Source: Syntrophomonadaceae bacterium
GTDB lineage: Bacteria; Bacillota; Dethiobacteria; DTU022
Assembly: GCA_007127255.1 (NCBI GenBank)
Contig: SKZS01000130.1
Span: forward strand, 1-6,040
DNA: 6,040 nt
Reading direction: 5' to 3'
Shown: piece after piece, positions 4,958 through 6,040 of the stretch
How positions within the stretch are numbered: the stretch's first letter is position 1
Layout: the number at the start of each line of letters is the position of its first letter
Made by a program: the position numbers and the translations under genes
The notes under the pieces: model-generated
What the model was told of the DNA's origin: nothing
Database searches by the model: none
The model's input: the letters and a program-made list of their open reading frames with translations, nothing else

Positions 4958-4964
4958 GAAGGGG
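4957..4964 (+). promoter_or_regulatory. Ribosome binding site of mltG
   Basis: GGAAGGGG begins within the stop codon of the DUF1292 gene and ends 7 bases before ATG 4972. The overlap implies coupled translation of the two genes. Confidence 0.7.
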
Positions 4965-4971
4965 TTATTTA

Positions 4972-6027
4972 ATGTTTAAACGCCTGGTTATTTCGCTGGC
5001 TCTACTGCTGGTGCTGGTCATAGTGGCAGCGGCAGCGTTTAATTATGTCTATCAAAGCATGCTTGAACCTGCAGATCCTGCAGCTACTGACGATTACAAG
5101 GTTGTCGAGATTCCATCGGGAGCGACTACGGAAACTATAGCCTCCATTTTAAAAAATGAAGAGCTGATTCAAAATGAACTTGCTTTTCGTTATTATGTCC
5201 GCAGTAAGGACCTGGGCAGAGGCTTCCAGGCCGGAACCTATCAGTTTAGTCCGGCCATGAATGTGTCCCAGATTGCTGAAAAAATAACAGCAGGGGATGT
5301 TTATACCGAAACCAAATGGTTTACTATTCCTGAGGGCTATACAATCGAAAAAATGTCAGAAAAATTGGAAGCGGAAGGCCTGGTCGATAGTGAATTATTC
5401 CTTGAGCTGGCGGCCTCTCCTCCTGATTATATCCGGGCTAGCTTTCCATATCTGCAAGGTATTGATGATCCTGATATCGATTACCTGCTTGAAGGCTACC
5501 TCTATCCTGACACTTATCAAATTGATTTAGACGCAGGCGAAGAAGAGATAATTAAGCTTATGCTTAACACGCTGGATGAAATTATTACGGAGGAACGCAA
5601 ACAGCGTGCCGAAGAACTGGGTCTTTCTATCCATGAAATTTTAACCATTGCTTCACTGGTTGAAAGAGAAGCAGCTGTTGATCATGAACGTGATGTTATA
5701 GCAGGCGTCATTTACAATCGCCTGGCTATCGGCCAGCTCCTGCAGATAGATGCAACAATTCAATACATACTAGGTGAAACGAAGGAATTTCTCACTTACG
5801 CAGACCTCGAAGTGCCTTCTCCTTATAATACTTATCAGAATGCCGGTTTACCGCCCGGCCCTATTGCAGCACCCGGCAAACCATCGATTAATGCTGCCCT
5901 GTACCCCGAAGATAACGATTACTTTTACTACAACTACAAATATGACGATACCGGTGAACATTATTTTTCTTATACGTTTGAAGAGCATCTCAACAATGTG
6001 CGGCGAGCTGAAGAAAACTTGCAATAG
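4972..6027 (+). CDS. mltG: Endolytic peptidoglycan transglycosylase MltG (YceG-like)
   Basis: MltG cuts nascent glycan strands at the outer face of the membrane and so terminates peptidoglycan polymerisation. The 351-residue protein has one N-terminal membrane anchor (about residues 5-27, LVISLALLLVLVIVAAAAF) with a short basic start (FKR), placing the rest outside the cell. A small LysM-like region (about 43-110) is followed by the YceG catalytic domain (about 115-348). Catalytic signatures are ASLVEREA (227-234), where E231 aligns with the catalytic glutamate of E. coli MltG (E218), then GVIYNRL (245-251), LQIDATIQY (257-265) and SPYNTYQNAGLPPGPIAAPG (283-302). The C-terminus ends normally with HYFSYTFEEHLNNV, so the gene is complete. 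It lies 14 bases after the DUF1292 gene. Sharing a cluster with ireB puts two cell-wall-related genes together. No terminator is visible in the 13 bases that follow. Confidence 0.96.
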   Translation: MFKRLVISLALLLVLVIVAAAAFNYVYQSMLEPADPAATDDYKVVEIPSGATTETIASILKNEELIQNELAFRYYVRSKDLGRGFQAGTYQFSPAMNVSQIAEKITAGDVYTETKWFTIPEGYTIEKMSEKLEAEGLVDSELFLELAASPPDYIRASFPYLQGIDDPDIDYLLEGYLYPDTYQIDLDAGEEEIIKLMLNTLDEIITEERKQRAEELGLSIHEILTIASLVEREAAVDHERDVIAGVIYNRLAIGQLLQIDATIQYILGETKEFLTYADLEVPSPYNTYQNAGLPPGPIAAPGKPSINAALYPEDNDYFYYNYKYDDTGEHYFSYTFEEHLNNVRRAEENLQ

Positions 6028-6040
6028 CCGGCATATTATA

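Larger units (their letters stand above)
1230..6027 (+). other. Probable five-gene operon alaS-ireB-ruvX-yrzB-mltG
   Basis: All five genes lie on the + strand with gaps of 34, 17, 11 and 14 bases. Two downstream ribosome binding sites overlap the preceding stop codon, and no terminator-like hairpin plus T-run is seen between genes. The order is the conserved Firmicutes one. The promoter at 1172-1201 is the only strong one found; weaker internal promoters within the genes cannot be excluded. Confidence 0.75.

Overview
The window comes from a bacterial chromosome, most probably a Bacillota (Firmicutes) member of clostridial type. The gene order alaS - ireB - ruvX - yrzB-like (DUF1292) - mltG, all on the + strand and tightly packed, is the conserved Firmicutes arrangement (in Bacillus subtilis alaS-yrzL-yrrK-yrzB-yrrL). 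The ribosome binding sites are strong and purine-rich, one start codon is TTG, and the one clear promoter has perfect sigma-A hexamers, all of which fit. I cannot name the species.

Layout. Bases 1-36 may hold the last codons of an upstream gene. Bases 38-195 are a roughly 158-bp repeat element (copy A) with near-perfect terminal inverted repeats. Next is a yigZ/IMPACT-family gene (219-836). Directly after its stop lies a second copy of the same element (copy B, 842-1000), then a cluster of three further right-end repeat units (1050-1078, 1079-1104, 1121-1149). A perfect-consensus promoter (1172-1201) and a short leader precede alaS (1230-3857). The cluster continues with ireB (3892-4179), ruvX (4197-4622, TTG start), a DUF1292 gene (4634-4957) and mltG (4972-6027). 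The last 13 bases hold nothing I can identify.

How the genes fit together. The five genes from alaS to mltG are separated by 34, 17, 11 and 14 bases. No terminator is visible between them, so they probably form one operon driven at least partly by the promoter at 1172-1201. Their roles are tRNA-Ala charging, a small target of the PASTA-kinase pathway that controls peptidoglycan synthesis, a Holliday-junction resolvase/rRNA-processing nuclease homologue, an acidic protein of unknown function, and a peptidoglycan chain-terminating lytic transglycosylase.

The unusual part is the non-coding DNA around yigZ. Two copies of a short non-coding element in direct orientation bracket this gene. Each copy has about 29-bp inverted ends, and extra right ends accumulate just upstream of the alaS promoter. 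The units can fold as individual hairpins and as long end-to-end stems. Several overlapping open reading frames in this region are by-products of the repeats and are not annotated as genes.
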